A stretch of 64,000 nt of DNA, from assembly GCA_048498995.1 (NCBI GenBank), contig JBEHWX010000011.1:27933-91932 (forward strand), in the 5' to 3' direction. Source of the DNA: JBEHWX01 sp048498995 (GTDB taxonomy: Bacteria; Bacteroidota; Ignavibacteria; OLB7). The notes beneath the pieces were generated by a model. It saw only the letters and a program-made list of their open reading frames with translations, made no database searches and had not been told where the DNA came from. This document shows, piece by piece, positions 1 to 8,809 of this stretch. Position 1 is the first letter of the stretch. Each line of letters begins with the position of its first letter. The translations under genes were made by a program, and so were the position numbers.

Positions 1-252
1 CGATTTCCCCTCGCGGGCCCCGTCCGCGGCCGTCTCCCAAGCGTCCTCCGGGGCCTGTCCGGATGCGGTTCGGGAAGCGCCGGCAAGGCCGTCCGCGCTC
101 CCGGAATGGAGCTCGCGCGCCCGGGCGAAGCATGTCCCGGAACCATCACACCCTCCCGGGCTCCTCCCGTCGATCCGCCGCGCCGTCGCCCCCGGTGTCA
201 CGTAGCGGTCCGGGCCGTCGGGGCAGGTCGCGAGGCCGGAGGTGGAGGAGCG
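1..252. other. window edge, no supported gene
   Basis: High-GC sequence downstream of the flippase stop. The open frames here are antisense extensions of the flippase region with arginine- and proline-rich composition and no recognisable domain. I see no clear terminator or repeat. Confidence 0.4.
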
Positions 253-1611
253 TCAGCCGCGTCGGCTCGGGAGCTGGATCGCCGCCAGGCGCTTGCGCAC
301 GATCGGCCCGAAGCTCTTCGAGCGGCGGAGCACCGAGCGGAAGGTGAAGTGCACGTACCGGTCCATCCGGCGGGTCAGCAGGAGCGCCGTGACCGAGGTG
401 CCGGTGAAGACGGCGATCGCCATCCCGAGCGAGCCCCAGAACCAGGTGAACGCGAACCCGGCCACCACCAGCACGATCGTCCCGATCAGCGTTCCGCGGA
501 ACAGATCCCGCGTGTGGCCGATCCCCAGCAGCACCGCCGAGGGGACGATCACGAACGGCATCAGAAAGCCGTTGGCCATCAGCCACTGGAACTCGTCGAC
601 GGCATTGTGGAACTTCGGGACGAGGATCGGAACGATGTAGGGGGCGAGGAGGATGGCGCCGAGCGAGAGCGGGGCGATCAGCACCACGAGTGCCGCGGTG
701 GCCACCTCCGTCACTTCCTGCACCGCCTCGATCCGCTCCTGCGAGTAGGCGCGCGAGGTGGCCGGAACCAGCAGAAGCTGCACCGCGTCGCGCAGCGCCT
801 CGAAGAACCGGTAGAACGTCCGCGCCGCGTTGTAGACGCCGGCCGCGATGCCGCCGCGCACGGCGCTGACGATCGCCAGATCGCTCTGCTGCTGGATCAC
901 CGTCAGAAGCCCGGTCCCTCCCTGATGGACGCCGAGCGAGATGATCCTTCGTGTCGAGACGGCGAGCTCGCGTCCGGTGGGAAGGAGGTCGCGTCCGCAG
1001 AAGATGAGTCCGGCCAGGGAGCTGAGGGCGAATCCCCAGAGGTTGTAATCGATCAGGTCGGCGGCGCTGGTGAAGGTGCCGCTCATCATGCCGTAGAGCA
1101 TCAGCCCGATCACCGGACCGAAGTACGCCAGGTCGATCAGGAAGATCCTCACGATTCGGTAATCGACCTGAAGGACGCGGATGGAGATGTTCCGGATGAG
1201 CGTGCTGAGCACGAGCCAGCCCATCAGGCGGAACGCGGCGTCGGAGCCGGGGGTCTTGAAGATGTGGCCGAGCAGGCCGGAGCCGAGCACCGCCACGCCG
1301 GCGGCGAGCATGCTGAACGCCGTGTAGAGCATGGTGGCCGAGGTCACCACCGGGCGCCGGTCGATGCCGTGCTCGGCGGTGATCTTCACCATCGGCTGGA
1401 GGATGAAGAACTCCGCGATAAGGCTGATCACCATGAAGACCACCTGGAACACGGTCCAGATGGCCCATTCCTCCGGGCTGAGCACCCGGAGGGTAACCAG
1501 CACGACGGCGACGCCATACAGCATCGGAAGAGCCTTGTCCGCGGCTGCCCAGAAGGCCAGCCAGAGGGGGGATGTCGACGAGTCGCGCTTCTGCGCCTGC
1601 GGTTCAGTCAT
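253..1611 (-). CDS. polysaccharide flippase (Wzx/MATE-like)
   Basis: A 452-residue polytopic membrane protein with about 12 hydrophobic segments spread over the whole length, as in the MOP-superfamily polysaccharide exporters that flip lipid-linked repeat units across the inner membrane. The N-terminal stretch (PLWLAFWAAADKALPMLYG, then VLVTLRVLSPEEWAIWTV) matches the opening of that family. The start at 1611 is chosen because the upstream heparinase-like gene stops at 1614-1616, leaving a 2-bp gap; longer in-frame starts would lie inside that gene. It is the last gene of the minus-strand operon with the heparinase-like gene and two lipoproteins. The substrate cannot be read from sequence. 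Confidence 0.85.
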   Translation of the reverse strand: MTEPQAQKRDSSTSPLWLAFWAAADKALPMLYGVAVVLVTLRVLSPEEWAIWTVFQVVFMVISLIAEFFILQPMVKITAEHGIDRRPVVTSATMLYTAFSMLAAGVAVLGSGLLGHIFKTPGSDAAFRLMGWLVLSTLIRNISIRVLQVDYRIVRIFLIDLAYFGPVIGLMLYGMMSGTFTSAADLIDYNLWGFALSSLAGLIFCGRDLLPTGRELAVSTRRIISLGVHQGGTGLLTVIQQQSDLAIVSAVRGGIAAGVYNAARTFYRFFEALRDAVQLLLVPATSRAYSQERIEAVQEVTEVATAALVVLIAPLSLGAILLAPYIVPILVPKFHNAVDEFQWLMANGFLMPFVIVPSAVLLGIGHTRDLFRGTLIGTIVLVVAGFAFTWFWGSLGMAIAVFTGTSVTALLLTRRMDRYVHFTFRSVLRRSKSFGPIVRKRLAAIQLPSRRG

Positions 1612-1613
1612 TC

Positions 1614-3671
1614 TCAGCCAGGAGTAGCGGATAGCTCCCAAATATAACCCATTTCGAACGGAGCCTCCGCCTCTCGTCCGATCTCGATCCAGATGGCTGG
1701 CGCGGCCAGCCCGTAGCCGGGCGAATACCACCCCTCGCGCAGCTCCAGATCGGCATCGGAGGTCAGCAGAAACCTGGCGCCGCCGGCGTCGATGACCTCC
1801 GCGCGCCGCGCGTCCAGACGGAGCACCCGGCAGGGGGAGGGAATCGTGAACCGGACCGACGCCGCGTGCCGTCCGCTCCCCTCGATCCGGTCGGTGAGGC
1901 GCAACGTGTCGCCGGCCAGCTCCCAGCGTCGGCGCACGGCCACGCCCCCCGGAAGATGGGCGTACGCGCGATGCGATCCCTCCAGGACCGTCCGCTCCCG
2001 GGATGGCTCCCAGGCCTCCACGCGAGGGTCGATCCTGTCACGCTTCACGCGCCAGGGTCCGTCGAACTCCGCGATCTCGCGGCCGTCGATCATCGGCGCG
2101 TTGTGCGCGGCGGTGGAGCGGAGCTCGTTCCGCGTGGCCGCGTCCCGCGTGTAGCAGTAGGTGCCGGGATCGATCACCACCTGGCCGTTCGGACCGTGGA
2201 GGGTGAACGAGAGGGCGTCGTTGTTGCCGTGAAGCCCGATCGGGCCGATGTCGGCGAAGACGTCGAGCCAGCCGGAGCGGAGCATGGCGAAGCCGCCGTC
2301 GCGGAAGATGGCCGATGCCGCCGGGGCCGATCCTTCCGCTCCGGTTCCCGCCGCGGGATGGAGCGATTCGAACGGGCCGCTGCCGGCCACCAGGAGCGCG
2401 GCCTGGCTGTAGCCGCCGGCGGCCGCGAGAATATCCGCGCGGCCGAAGAGCGCTCCGGCCAGCGCCAGCGTGTCCCGATGATCGTACAGATCCTGATCGG
2501 AACGGAGGCGGAGGATCACGCCGTCATCGGAATCGCCGAGCTGCGGGATGTCGCCGGCGCGGGGGGTGTAGGCGAGGGTGAACTCGGCCATCCGCTCCAC
2601 GGCGCGGCGCGCCTCCTCCGGGAAGGGGGCGCCGGCGCGTTCGGCCAGCGGCAGCGCTATCAGGTACATCTCGAGCACCAGCCGGTGATAGCAGATCGAG
2701 CGCTCGTAGTGGACGCCGTCCGGGAGCACCTGATGCTCCAGCTCCTCGATCATCCTGCGGCGTCCCTCGGCGAGCCAGCGCCCGGCGCGCTCGTTGCCGG
2801 GGAAGAACGCGCCGAGCACGAGCATCCCGAAGCAGTTCGAGATGTAGTGGTTGGTGAGGTTGGAGAAGTATTCGAGGTTCCGCTCAAGATAGGTCCCATG
2901 CCCCCAGAGCACGCGGAGATACTCGGTCCACCACGACTGATCGATCGATCGCGCTCCATGGAACATGCCGAAGCCGATCGTCAGCCAGAAGCCGCGGATG
3001 GCCACCTCCATCGGCATGGCCCAGTTGACGCCGACGTTGATCGGGTTGGCGCGATGCCAGTCGTCGAAGAGTCGGACGAAGGATCCGGCCCAGCTCTCGG
3101 CGCCGGTACTCCAGTAGGCCTTGCCGAGCCACGCGATCCAGTACATCCGGTTCAGCTCCCAGACATACTTGACGTCGGAGCCGTCGCCGCCCAGGTAGGT
3201 GATACGATTGTAGGGGACCGGCTCCCAGCGCCGGCCGGAGCTGTAGTCGCGGTGCCAGTCCGGCCTGCCGCCGGGCTCGTCGATCGAGACGCCGAGCGCG
3301 GTGAACCGTCCGGCGTCGATCAGCTCGGCGTCGTCGAGGATGCTCTCCTGGCTTTGGAGCGAATGAAGAAGGTGGAGGTAGAACTCCTTCCGGTTGGCGC
3401 GCGTCAGGAGCATGCGGGGGGCCGCGGCGCGGTAGAACGCCTCGGGGAACGACATGCTTACGGGGGCATTCCCCTCGGATGCCGCGCGAGCGGCCGGGCT
3501 CCAGGAGAAGGCACTCGTGAACTTCTCGACGGAGGGGAGCGGCTCGGGATCGCGCGCGTAGGCGCGACGGATCCGCTCCTGGCGGAACACCTCGACGACG
3601 TGGCCGGCCCCGTGGCGGGAGTAGGATTCGATCAGAAACTTGAGTCGTCGCGCCAGAGCCTGATAAGCCAT
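1614..3671 (-). CDS. heparinase II/III family protein
   Basis: A 685-residue protein. The N-terminal half is an alpha-helical toroid-like region (for example NLTNHYISNCFGMLVLGAFFPG and HYERSICYHRLVLEMYL, the conserved N-H-Y and Y/H positions of the family). The C-terminal half is beta-rich with the GxxHGHxD-like segment (IGLHGNNDALSFTLHGPNG, then VVIDPGTYCYTRDAATRN). These are typical of uronate-polysaccharide lyases and of heparinase-like proteins in exopolysaccharide clusters. There is no clear signal peptide from the chosen start, so a cytoplasmic or atypically exported role is possible. It overlaps the upstream lipoprotein gene by 40 bp. Known family: polysaccharide lyase; the actual substrate is unknown. 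Confidence 0.82.
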   Translation of the reverse strand: MAYQALARRLKFLIESYSRHGAGHVVEVFRQERIRRAYARDPEPLPSVEKFTSAFSWSPAARAASEGNAPVSMSFPEAFYRAAAPRMLLTRANRKEFYLHLLHSLQSQESILDDAELIDAGRFTALGVSIDEPGGRPDWHRDYSSGRRWEPVPYNRITYLGGDGSDVKYVWELNRMYWIAWLGKAYWSTGAESWAGSFVRLFDDWHRANPINVGVNWAMPMEVAIRGFWLTIGFGMFHGARSIDQSWWTEYLRVLWGHGTYLERNLEYFSNLTNHYISNCFGMLVLGAFFPGNERAGRWLAEGRRRMIEELEHQVLPDGVHYERSICYHRLVLEMYLIALPLAERAGAPFPEEARRAVERMAEFTLAYTPRAGDIPQLGDSDDGVILRLRSDQDLYDHRDTLALAGALFGRADILAAAGGYSQAALLVAGSGPFESLHPAAGTGAEGSAPAASAIFRDGGFAMLRSGWLDVFADIGPIGLHGNNDALSFTLHGPNGQVVIDPGTYCYTRDAATRNELRSTAAHNAPMIDGREIAEFDGPWRVKRDRIDPRVEAWEPSRERTVLEGSHRAYAHLPGGVAVRRRWELAGDTLRLTDRIEGSGRHAASVRFTIPSPCRVLRLDARRAEVIDAGGARFLLTSDADLELREGWYSPGYGLAAPAIWIEIGREAEAPFEMGYIWELSATPG

Positions 3672-4156
3672 ACGTCGCTCGGTGAGTTGCGTACCAGTTG
3701 CAGCGTTGCCCGCCCGTCGATCCGGAAGACCTCGTTCGGCGGGAGCACCACCTTCAGATTGTAGCTCCGGGTCACGGTCTGCTCCAGCGAATCGCCATCC
3801 TGGCGGAGGATGTCGTTCCATTGAAGGTCGATCTGGTCGGCCCCCTTGAAGAGATTGTGGGTGATCCGCATCTCCTCATCACGGTTGAAGCTGGCCTCGG
3901 TCGCGCGGTCGGAGTTGTAGTAGCGGAACTGGAAGTCCGGATGGAGAAGGTTGCCGTAGATGACGGTATCCCGGTAGGTGTAGGCGTACTGGATGTTCTG
4001 GAACACGCCCCGGATGGTCCGCTGATCGCCGAGCGCGGTGCCGTTCTCGGTGAGGGAGTCATCGAGCTTCGGCGCGAACGGGTTGCTGCATCCGGCGACG
4101 AGTCCGGAGAGCGCCAGCAGCGCGGCGATCGTGGCGATATGGCCCCGGGCGGTCAT
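3632..4156 (-). CDS. small lipoprotein, SnoaL/NTF2-like fold possible
   Basis: A 174-residue predicted lipoprotein. A hydrophobic signal is followed by a lipobox at LSGLVAGC, with Cys at about residue 23. The mature part is acidic and aromatic with the pattern FQNIQYAYTYRDTVIYGNLLHPDFQFRYY, which resembles NTF2/SnoaL-like proteins. Its C-terminus (RIDGRATLQLVRNSPSDVWLIRLWRDD) parallels the end of the neighbouring lipoprotein (RQNEWYIVRWRDI), so the two are probably distant paralogues. The start at 4156 overlaps the upstream stop as ATGA. The function is unknown; the context suggests envelope polysaccharide work. Confidence 0.7.
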   Translation of the reverse strand: MTARGHIATIAALLALSGLVAGCSNPFAPKLDDSLTENGTALGDQRTIRGVFQNIQYAYTYRDTVIYGNLLHPDFQFRYYNSDRATEASFNRDEEMRITHNLFKGADQIDLQWNDILRQDGDSLEQTVTRSYNLKVVLPPNEVFRIDGRATLQLVRNSPSDVWLIRLWRDDSSF

Positions 4157-4791
4157 TTGTCGATGAACCTCGCCTTGATCAGCGACCAGCTCGTCATGTT
4201 CTCCAGCGTGATATCGCGCCAGCGGACGATGTACCACTCGTTCTGCCGGGAGAGCTTCATCGTGAACTCGAGCGTCCCCTGCGCCTCACGCTCGGCCCCC
4301 TCGCGGGTATGGGGGAAGCGGACCGTGTAGGTGCCGATATACTGCACCGAGTCGCCGATCGGGACATTGGTCACCTCGGAGGGGGTGAGCACGAGCGACG
4401 GGGCGCTCCCCTGGGCGAGCTCGGAGAAGACGTTGCGGGCATACTCCTCCTCCTGATCGATGCCCCAGTTCCGGAGCTTGGTCGGCGCGGCGGCCAGCCC
4501 CTGCGCGGAGGGGATGAAGGTGTAGGTCGGGAGACCCTTGCTGGAGTCGCTGAAGCAGCGGCGGTAATCGGCGGCGCTGGCGTAGCCGATGGCGTTCTCC
4601 AGGTTCCGGAGCACCACGCTCGGCGTGGTCGGCTGTTCGAAGTTCGATCCCGAGGAGATGGGATTCTCCGGCTCGCGCGTGTCGAACAGGCCGCATCCGG
4701 CCAGCAGCACGGCGGCCGCGAGCGGCGGCACGAGCGAGGTCGCGATCGACAACGCCGACCGGAGCCGCGATATGTTTCGGAGCGGAGCCAT
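4153..4791 (-). CDS. small lipoprotein, paralogue of the next gene
   Basis: A 212-residue predicted lipoprotein with a signal peptide ending in VLLAGCGLF (lipobox Cys at about 31). The mature domain begins TPSVVLRNLENAIGYASAADYRRCFSD, a helical opening typical of NTF2-like folds, and ends in alternating beta strands (GTLEFTMKLSRQNEWYIVRWRDI). It overlaps the downstream lipoprotein start by 4 bp, so the two are translationally coupled. It is the first gene of the four-gene minus-strand operon. I do not recognise a specific function. Confidence 0.7.
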   Translation of the reverse strand: MAPLRNISRLRSALSIATSLVPPLAAAVLLAGCGLFDTREPENPISSGSNFEQPTTPSVVLRNLENAIGYASAADYRRCFSDSSKGLPTYTFIPSAQGLAAAPTKLRNWGIDQEEEYARNVFSELAQGSAPSLVLTPSEVTNVPIGDSVQYIGTYTVRFPHTREGAEREAQGTLEFTMKLSRQNEWYIVRWRDITLENMTSWSLIKARFIDK

Positions 4792-4981
4792 CGGGCGCAA
4801 AGTACGATGCACGTGCGACAGTGCGAAGGCGATTGGCGGGCGTGTGATGCCGACCACCACGGATACGCGCCGGCGTCCCCGGACACATCCGCGCGCAACG
4901 TTCTCCGAACGGCATCCGAAACATCCTTGCATTGGCTCCCGGAACGGGAGCCATCATCCGGAGCCGGGGGTATCACCCCCG

Positions 4982-5161
4982 GCGATGCGATCGGCGATGC
5001 GATGCGATCGGCGATGCGATGCGATCGTCGATGCGATCGGCGATGCGATGCGATCGGCGATGCGATGCGATCGGCGATGCGATCGGCGATGCGATCGGCG
5101 ATGCGATGCGATCGGCGATGCGATCGGCGATGCGATGCGATCGGCGATGCGATGCGATCGG
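4982..5161. repeat. tandem array with GATGCGATCGG core
   Basis: About 180 bp built from interspersed 12-bp (GATCGGCGATGC) and 17-bp (GATCGGCGATGCGATGC) units; one unit has GATCGTCGATGC instead. It abuts the methyltransferase stop codon at 5164-5166 and lies upstream of the lipoprotein operon start at 4791. All reading frames across it are open and give artificial Arg/Asp/Cys-rich translations. Confidence 0.9.
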
Positions 5162-5163
5162 CG

Positions 5164-5982
5164 TTACGCCGGGGGGAGCGCCCGGCAGATCACGAGCATC
5201 CGTTCGGAGGTCTCGCGATCGTAGCTCTCGCCATGATAGCCGCCGAACCAGCGCACCGGCGTCAGCCCCGCGGCGCGGAGCATCGTCTCGATCCGCTCCG
5301 GAGCGTACAGCCGCACCGATTCCTCGTAGCGCATCCGGTCGTCACCGGCCGTGATCGCGATCTGCTTCACCACGTGATCTCCCTCGATCCGCCGCTCCTC
5401 GACCACCTCGATCTCGTCGATAGTCTTCGTGCTCCGGGGAACGAGCGTGCGGCGCAGATGCCGCTCGTTGATCAGGTCGAGCGCGTACCACGCGCCGTCG
5501 TGCAGCGCGCGGCGCACGCGCCCGAGCACGCGGGCATCCTCCTCCTCGGTGGCGAAGTAGCCGAAGCTGGTGAACAGCTGCACCGCCAGATCGAACCGGT
5601 CGACGAACGGGATCTCCCGCATGTCGCAGCGGACCAGCTCGATACCGACGCCCGCCTCCTCGGCCTCGCGGCGGGCGAACTCCAGCAGCGTGGGGGAAAG
5701 GTCGACGGCGGTGACGTTGAAGCCGCGCTCGGCGAAGGCTATCGCGTGCCGTCCCGGCCCGGAGGCAAGGTCGAGCACGTCGACGCCGCGGCCACCCTGG
5801 TCGTCAACGGTGGCGGGCTCGACGCCGGTGGCCTGGACGATCAGGTCGGCGCAGGCAGCGGCCTCGGAATGATCGCGATGGCTGTACAGCTTGATGTAGT
5901 AGGGGCTGGCGAACCACTTCTCGAACCAGGATTCTTCCTCGGCGTCGGCCGGGCCGGCGTGCTCACTCTGCAGATCGTTCAT
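5164..5982 (-). CDS. class I SAM-dependent methyltransferase
   Basis: A 272-residue Rossmann-type methyltransferase. Motif I is VLDLASGPGRHAIAFAERG (about residues 69-87), followed by the acidic ribose-binding residue in VTAVDLSP. The CDMREIPF and FDLAVQLFTSFGYF segments correspond to motifs II and III. The N-terminal WFASPYYIKLYSHRD is typical of a family of small-molecule methyltransferases found in the Bacteroidota and relatives. The acceptor is unknown. It is a monocistronic-looking minus-strand gene, and the tandem array begins directly after its stop. Confidence 0.85.
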   Translation of the reverse strand: MNDLQSEHAGPADAEEESWFEKWFASPYYIKLYSHRDHSEAAACADLIVQATGVEPATVDDQGGRGVDVLDLASGPGRHAIAFAERGFNVTAVDLSPTLLEFARREAEEAGVGIELVRCDMREIPFVDRFDLAVQLFTSFGYFATEEEDARVLGRVRRALHDGAWYALDLINERHLRRTLVPRSTKTIDEIEVVEERRIEGDHVVKQIAITAGDDRMRYEESVRLYAPERIETMLRAAGLTPVRWFGGYHGESYDRETSERMLVICRALPPA

Positions 5983-6122
5983 GGGGCAAGGTGTTCATGA
6001 CGTGTAGTCTCTTCTCGTGGACGCCGAGGTCGGGGCATCGGCGGCGGCTCTCCGGAAGAGGAGAGAGCCGGGCAGGGATCTCCGGCCGGGGCACGCGCGT
6101 CGGCATGTCCCGGCCGCCATGC

Positions 6123-6719
6123 TCACACGGTGACGCGGCCCTCCAGGGCACGGGAGATCGTGGCCTCGTCGACGAACTCGAGCGCGCTGCCGAGCGGAAC
6201 GCCGCGGGCGATCCGCGTCACGTTCACGCCGAGCGGACGGAGCATCTTGGCCAGGTAGAGCGTGGTCATCTCCCCCTCGACATTCGGGTTGAGCGCCAGG
6301 ATCACCTCGCGGACGCCGTCGGCCACGCGGTTGAGCAGCTCGCGGACCTTCAGATCCTCCGGGCCGATCCCCTCGAGCGGGTTGATGCTGCCGCCGAGGA
6401 CGTGATAGAGTCCATGGAAATCGTTGGTCTTCTCGATGGCCAGCACGTCGCTCGGCTCCTCGACCACGCAGATGATGCCGCGGTCCCGCTTCGGCGACTG
6501 GCAGATGGCGCACGGGTCGTGCTCGGTGATGTTCTGGCAGGTCGAACAGTAGAGAACCTTGTCCTTCATGTCGGCCATCGATCGGGCCAGGGCGATCACA
6601 TCCTCGCGCGGCTGCTTCAGCAGATAGAGGGCGATGCGCTGCGCCGTCTTCCGTCCGATGGTCGGCAGGCGGCTCAGGTGCTCGATCACCGATTCGAGCG
6701 ATTCAGAGGTATAGAGCAT
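6123..6719 (-). CDS. recR: recombination mediator RecR
   Basis: A 198-residue protein of normal RecR length. It has an N-terminal helix-hairpin-helix (HLSRLPTIGRKTAQRIALYLL), a four-cysteine zinc finger (CSTCQNITEHDPCAIC) and a Toprim domain (IICVVEEPSDVLAIEKTNDFHGLYHVLGG). RecR acts with RecF/RecO to load RecA at gaps. The start at 6719 (MLYTSESLESVIEHL) fits the family; longer frames add unrelated residues. Confidence 0.97.
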   Translation of the reverse strand: MLYTSESLESVIEHLSRLPTIGRKTAQRIALYLLKQPREDVIALARSMADMKDKVLYCSTCQNITEHDPCAICQSPKRDRGIICVVEEPSDVLAIEKTNDFHGLYHVLGGSINPLEGIGPEDLKVRELLNRVADGVREVILALNPNVEGEMTTLYLAKMLRPLGVNVTRIARGVPLGSALEFVDEATISRALEGRVTV

Positions 6720-7167
6720 GGTTGCAGAGAGTACGTGTCCGGTCGGACAATGGATGTGACGAGGAGAGCCGGTGGCGGAGCTCCTCCGCATCCCTGTTCA
6801 TCCGAGGAGAGCCGGCAAAAGTAGCGGATTTCCGGGGGACGGCCAACGTGGGCGCCTGCTCGGAGCGCGCCTTCCGGCGAGCGGCCGGCAACCGGCCGGC
6901 AGCCCGGTGCGACGGCGCGTGAACCGGCCACGGCATGGCCGCCCGACGGACTCCGGCGGGCCCTGATCGGACGCGGAACGGGGACTCTGTAATGACGTTC
7001 GGAAGAGCGGTTGCGTGCCTGAAATCGCGGAGAATTCGAGAAAATCGGCGAGGCCGGGAGCCGGCTGAAGAGTGCGGACGTCCCATCGGGGGGAGGGGAC
7101 GAGAAGGAAGAAAACGGGGGGGAATCACGACGTCGAGCGTGGAATCGATGGCTCGGGAAGCGTCCCC

Positions 7168-7199
7168 GGACAGCCGGCGGAGCTATCCGCCGGCTGTCC
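7168..7199 (-). terminator. strong 14-bp hairpin, terminator-like
   Basis: A perfect inverted repeat: GGACAGCCGGCGGA, loop GCTA, TCCGCCGGCTGTCC. There is no clear T-tract on either side, so intrinsic termination is uncertain. It lies 200 bp past the end of the minus-strand HTH gene. Confidence 0.45.
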
Positions 7200-7290
7200 G
7201 CCCCCGTTCGGATCTCGGCATCTGAGCCGGGGCGTCGGTCCGGGAATCGGAGCCGTCGCTTCTCGATCGGGAGAGCAAAGAATTCCACCA

Positions 7291-7313
7291 CCGGATGATG
7301 GCCAGTCATCCGG
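7291..7313 (-). terminator. inverted repeat downstream of HTH gene
   Basis: CCGGATGA, 7-nt loop, TCATCCGG, about 85 bp past the HTH gene stop. It is a candidate terminator or transcript-end structure without a clear U-tract. Confidence 0.35.
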
Positions 7314-7398
7314 CATTCAAGAGAATCGCTGGTGAATCGCGGTAGGGACCGGAGCCTGGTGCGTATCGAATCCGGCGTTGATCGTGACCCGACGGGGC

Positions 7399-7779
7399 TT
7401 ACTTCAACTCGCTCACCTTGATCTTGTTGCCCGTGACGCGGACCTGGAGCGTGAACTCGTGCGTCTCGGCCTTCGCCTTCGACCCGGTGCCCTTCCCCTG
7501 CTTGTAGGATCCGGCCGGCTCGGCAACGACGCCGTGGATCTCCTTTTCGAGGGCCCGACCGGTCTCGTTGTCGGCGAACATGCGTCCTTTACCGCTCAGC
7601 AGCCAGTTGATATTGCACCCCATCTCCAGCATCCGAACCAGGATACCCATGCCGGGCTCCCGCTCGCTGTTCATGTACTTCTGGAGATTGGAGGGTGCCA
7701 TCTGAAGGTCGGTCGCGAAGTCCTTGATCGACGCGTAGACGGTTTCACCGAACAATCGAATGCGCTTCCCTGTGGTCAT
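7399..7779 (-). CDS. HTH transcriptional regulator (Cro/CI-like)
   Basis: A 126-residue protein with an N-terminal helix-turn-helix: KRIRLFGETVYASIKDFATDLQMAPSNLQKYMNSEREPG, then ILVRMLEMGCNINWLLSGKG. The last segment is the typical end of phage-repressor-like HTH domains. A lysine/glycine-rich linker and a short beta-type tail (EFTLQVRVTGNKIKVSEL) follow. The start at 7779 (MTTGKRIRL) is the first Met before the HTH. It is divergent from the small gene at 7897, and the AT-rich spacer holds an inverted-repeat operator candidate at 7831-7852. It is probably an autoregulator of this module; the signal is unknown. Confidence 0.75.
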   Translation of the reverse strand: MTTGKRIRLFGETVYASIKDFATDLQMAPSNLQKYMNSEREPGMGILVRMLEMGCNINWLLSGKGRMFADNETGRALEKEIHGVVAEPAGSYKQGKGTGSKAKAETHEFTLQVRVTGNKIKVSELK

Positions 7780-7830
7780 TTTGTTGTACGTTTGTAGATT
7801 AGCAATAACAGGGGGTTGGGTACCAATGTA

Positions 7831-7852
7831 CAAAGTCTTCGGTTAGACTTTG
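7831..7852. promoter_or_regulatory. operator candidate in divergent spacer
   Basis: Inverted repeat CAAAGTC, 8-nt spacer, GACTTTG, in an AT-rich stretch unlike the surrounding DNA. It sits between the divergent HTH gene (start 7779) and the small HTH-like gene (start about 7897). Confidence 0.5.
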
Positions 7853-7896
7853 ACAAGGATACGTCAAGTGACAACATTACCCAAACGCCGGGAGAA

Positions 7897-8112
7897 ATGA
7901 AAGAGGACATGAAAAACGACAAACCGGACATGCGTCGTTACCCGTTTCGCGGTATTTACGCTGAAATCGCGCGCGAGGAAGGCATCTCCCGACAGGCGGT
8001 GAAAGAGGCCGCCAGAAAGGGGGACCCGAGGATCCTGGCCCGCATCACCACCAAGGTCGAGGAGAGAAAATCCATCCTCAAGGAGTACCACGATGTCTTC
8101 TCCTCGGAATAA
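7897..8112 (+). CDS. small HTH-like protein
   Basis: A 71-residue basic protein. The central segment GIYAEIAREEGISRQAVKEAARKGDPRI looks like a helix-turn-helix (AREEGISRQAVKEA) of the kind in small phage-type or excisionase-like regulators. It could start at ATG 7897 or ATG 7909 (GAGG at 7903-7906 precedes the latter at short spacing). It is divergent from the CI-like gene and overlaps the following gene by 20 bp. The role is unknown; a Cro-like partner of the divergent regulator is plausible. Confidence 0.55.
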   Translation: MKEDMKNDKPDMRRYPFRGIYAEIAREEGISRQAVKEAARKGDPRILARITTKVEERKSILKEYHDVFSSE

Positions 8113-8809
8113 CCGCTCCCGAACCGATCGCTCCCGGAGCAACGACCCCGGCAGTGACCGCTCCCGGAGCAACGAGCCCGGCGCGGCGTACGACGAATCG
8201 GATCCCCAGGTTCCGGCGTCTCCGAACCCGACGCGGAAGCTTCAGGCGCCTCCGCTCCGGACGTCCCGCGCGTCGGCGCGATCGATCGCGGAGCACTCCG
8301 CCGCGAAGCTCGCCGGCCGGGATGGCCGGACCGTGGCTCCGATGGAGGATGTCTCCGATGAACGGTTCGACCTGTTCGCGGGACTCGAACAGGAAGAGGA
8401 GCCGGGGGATGAGCCGCTGCTCCACGCCGAGGAAGTTGCCTGGATGCTCTGGAGGGCCGGGTTGGCGCATGTCGAACGCTGCACGGCATCCGGAGCTCTC
8501 CCCGAGCGCAGACGCGGACGGCCGCGGCGCGGGGAAAGACGGGGCGTGCATGCCTCGAGTATGACGTTGAATGTAGCTGGTGAGCCCCTCGGTATCGGGC
8601 CCCAGCGGTACGTGACGATCAACCGGCGCGCGCCTCTCATCTTCTCGTTCCTCCGCGATCTCGGCGTGCCGGCCGTCTGCTCGATGCTCGTCGAGATCGA
8701 GGAGATGACCCTTCTGCCGGCGATCACCGCCGCCGAGCTGGAGCGGGTGGTCCCGCGCCACTATCGGAAGCGATCCTGCCAGCTCTGCCTCGATGTCGGC
8801 GTGCTCTGA
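8093..8809 (+). CDS. hypothetical protein, disordered N-terminus
   Basis: 238 residues; not recognised. The first 60 residues are Ser/Arg/Pro-rich with a duplicated RSRSNxPGS segment. The remainder contains a more protein-like part (DERFDLFAGLEQEEEPGDEP, LLHAEEVAWMLWRAGLAHVE) and a hydrophobic C-terminal part (APLIFSFLRDLGVPAVCSMLVEIEEM). AAGGAG at 8080-8085 and the overlap with the preceding small gene support this frame and strand. An antisense frame of similar length exists, so coding status is not certain. Confidence 0.4.
   Translation: MSSPRNNRSRTDRSRSNDPGSDRSRSNEPGAAYDESDPQVPASPNPTRKLQAPPLRTSRASARSIAEHSAAKLAGRDGRTVAPMEDVSDERFDLFAGLEQEEEPGDEPLLHAEEVAWMLWRAGLAHVERCTASGALPERRRGRPRRGERRGVHASSMTLNVAGEPLGIGPQRYVTINRRAPLIFSFLRDLGVPAVCSMLVEIEEMTLLPAITAAELERVVPRHYRKRSCQLCLDVGVL

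Larger units (their letters stand above)
6720..7398. other. intergenic region with hairpins, no supported gene
   Basis: About 680 bp between recR and the HTH gene. Open frames here are Pro/Arg/Ser-rich and show no domains. The recognisable content is two inverted repeats listed separately (7168-7199 and 7291-7313). Confidence 0.5.

Noticed and set aside
106..1647. A 513-codon plus-strand frame rich in His/Glu/Arg
   Set aside because: It is antisense to the flippase, which has proper membrane segments and operon structure.
4932..5354. Arg/Asp/Cys-repeat protein across the 4982-5161 array
   Set aside because: All frames are open through the tandem array; the translation is an artefact of the repeat.
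6686..7309. A 207-codon minus-strand frame upstream of recR
   Set aside because: Pro/Arg/Ser-rich, overlaps the recR start and contains the perfect hairpin at 7168; no domain.
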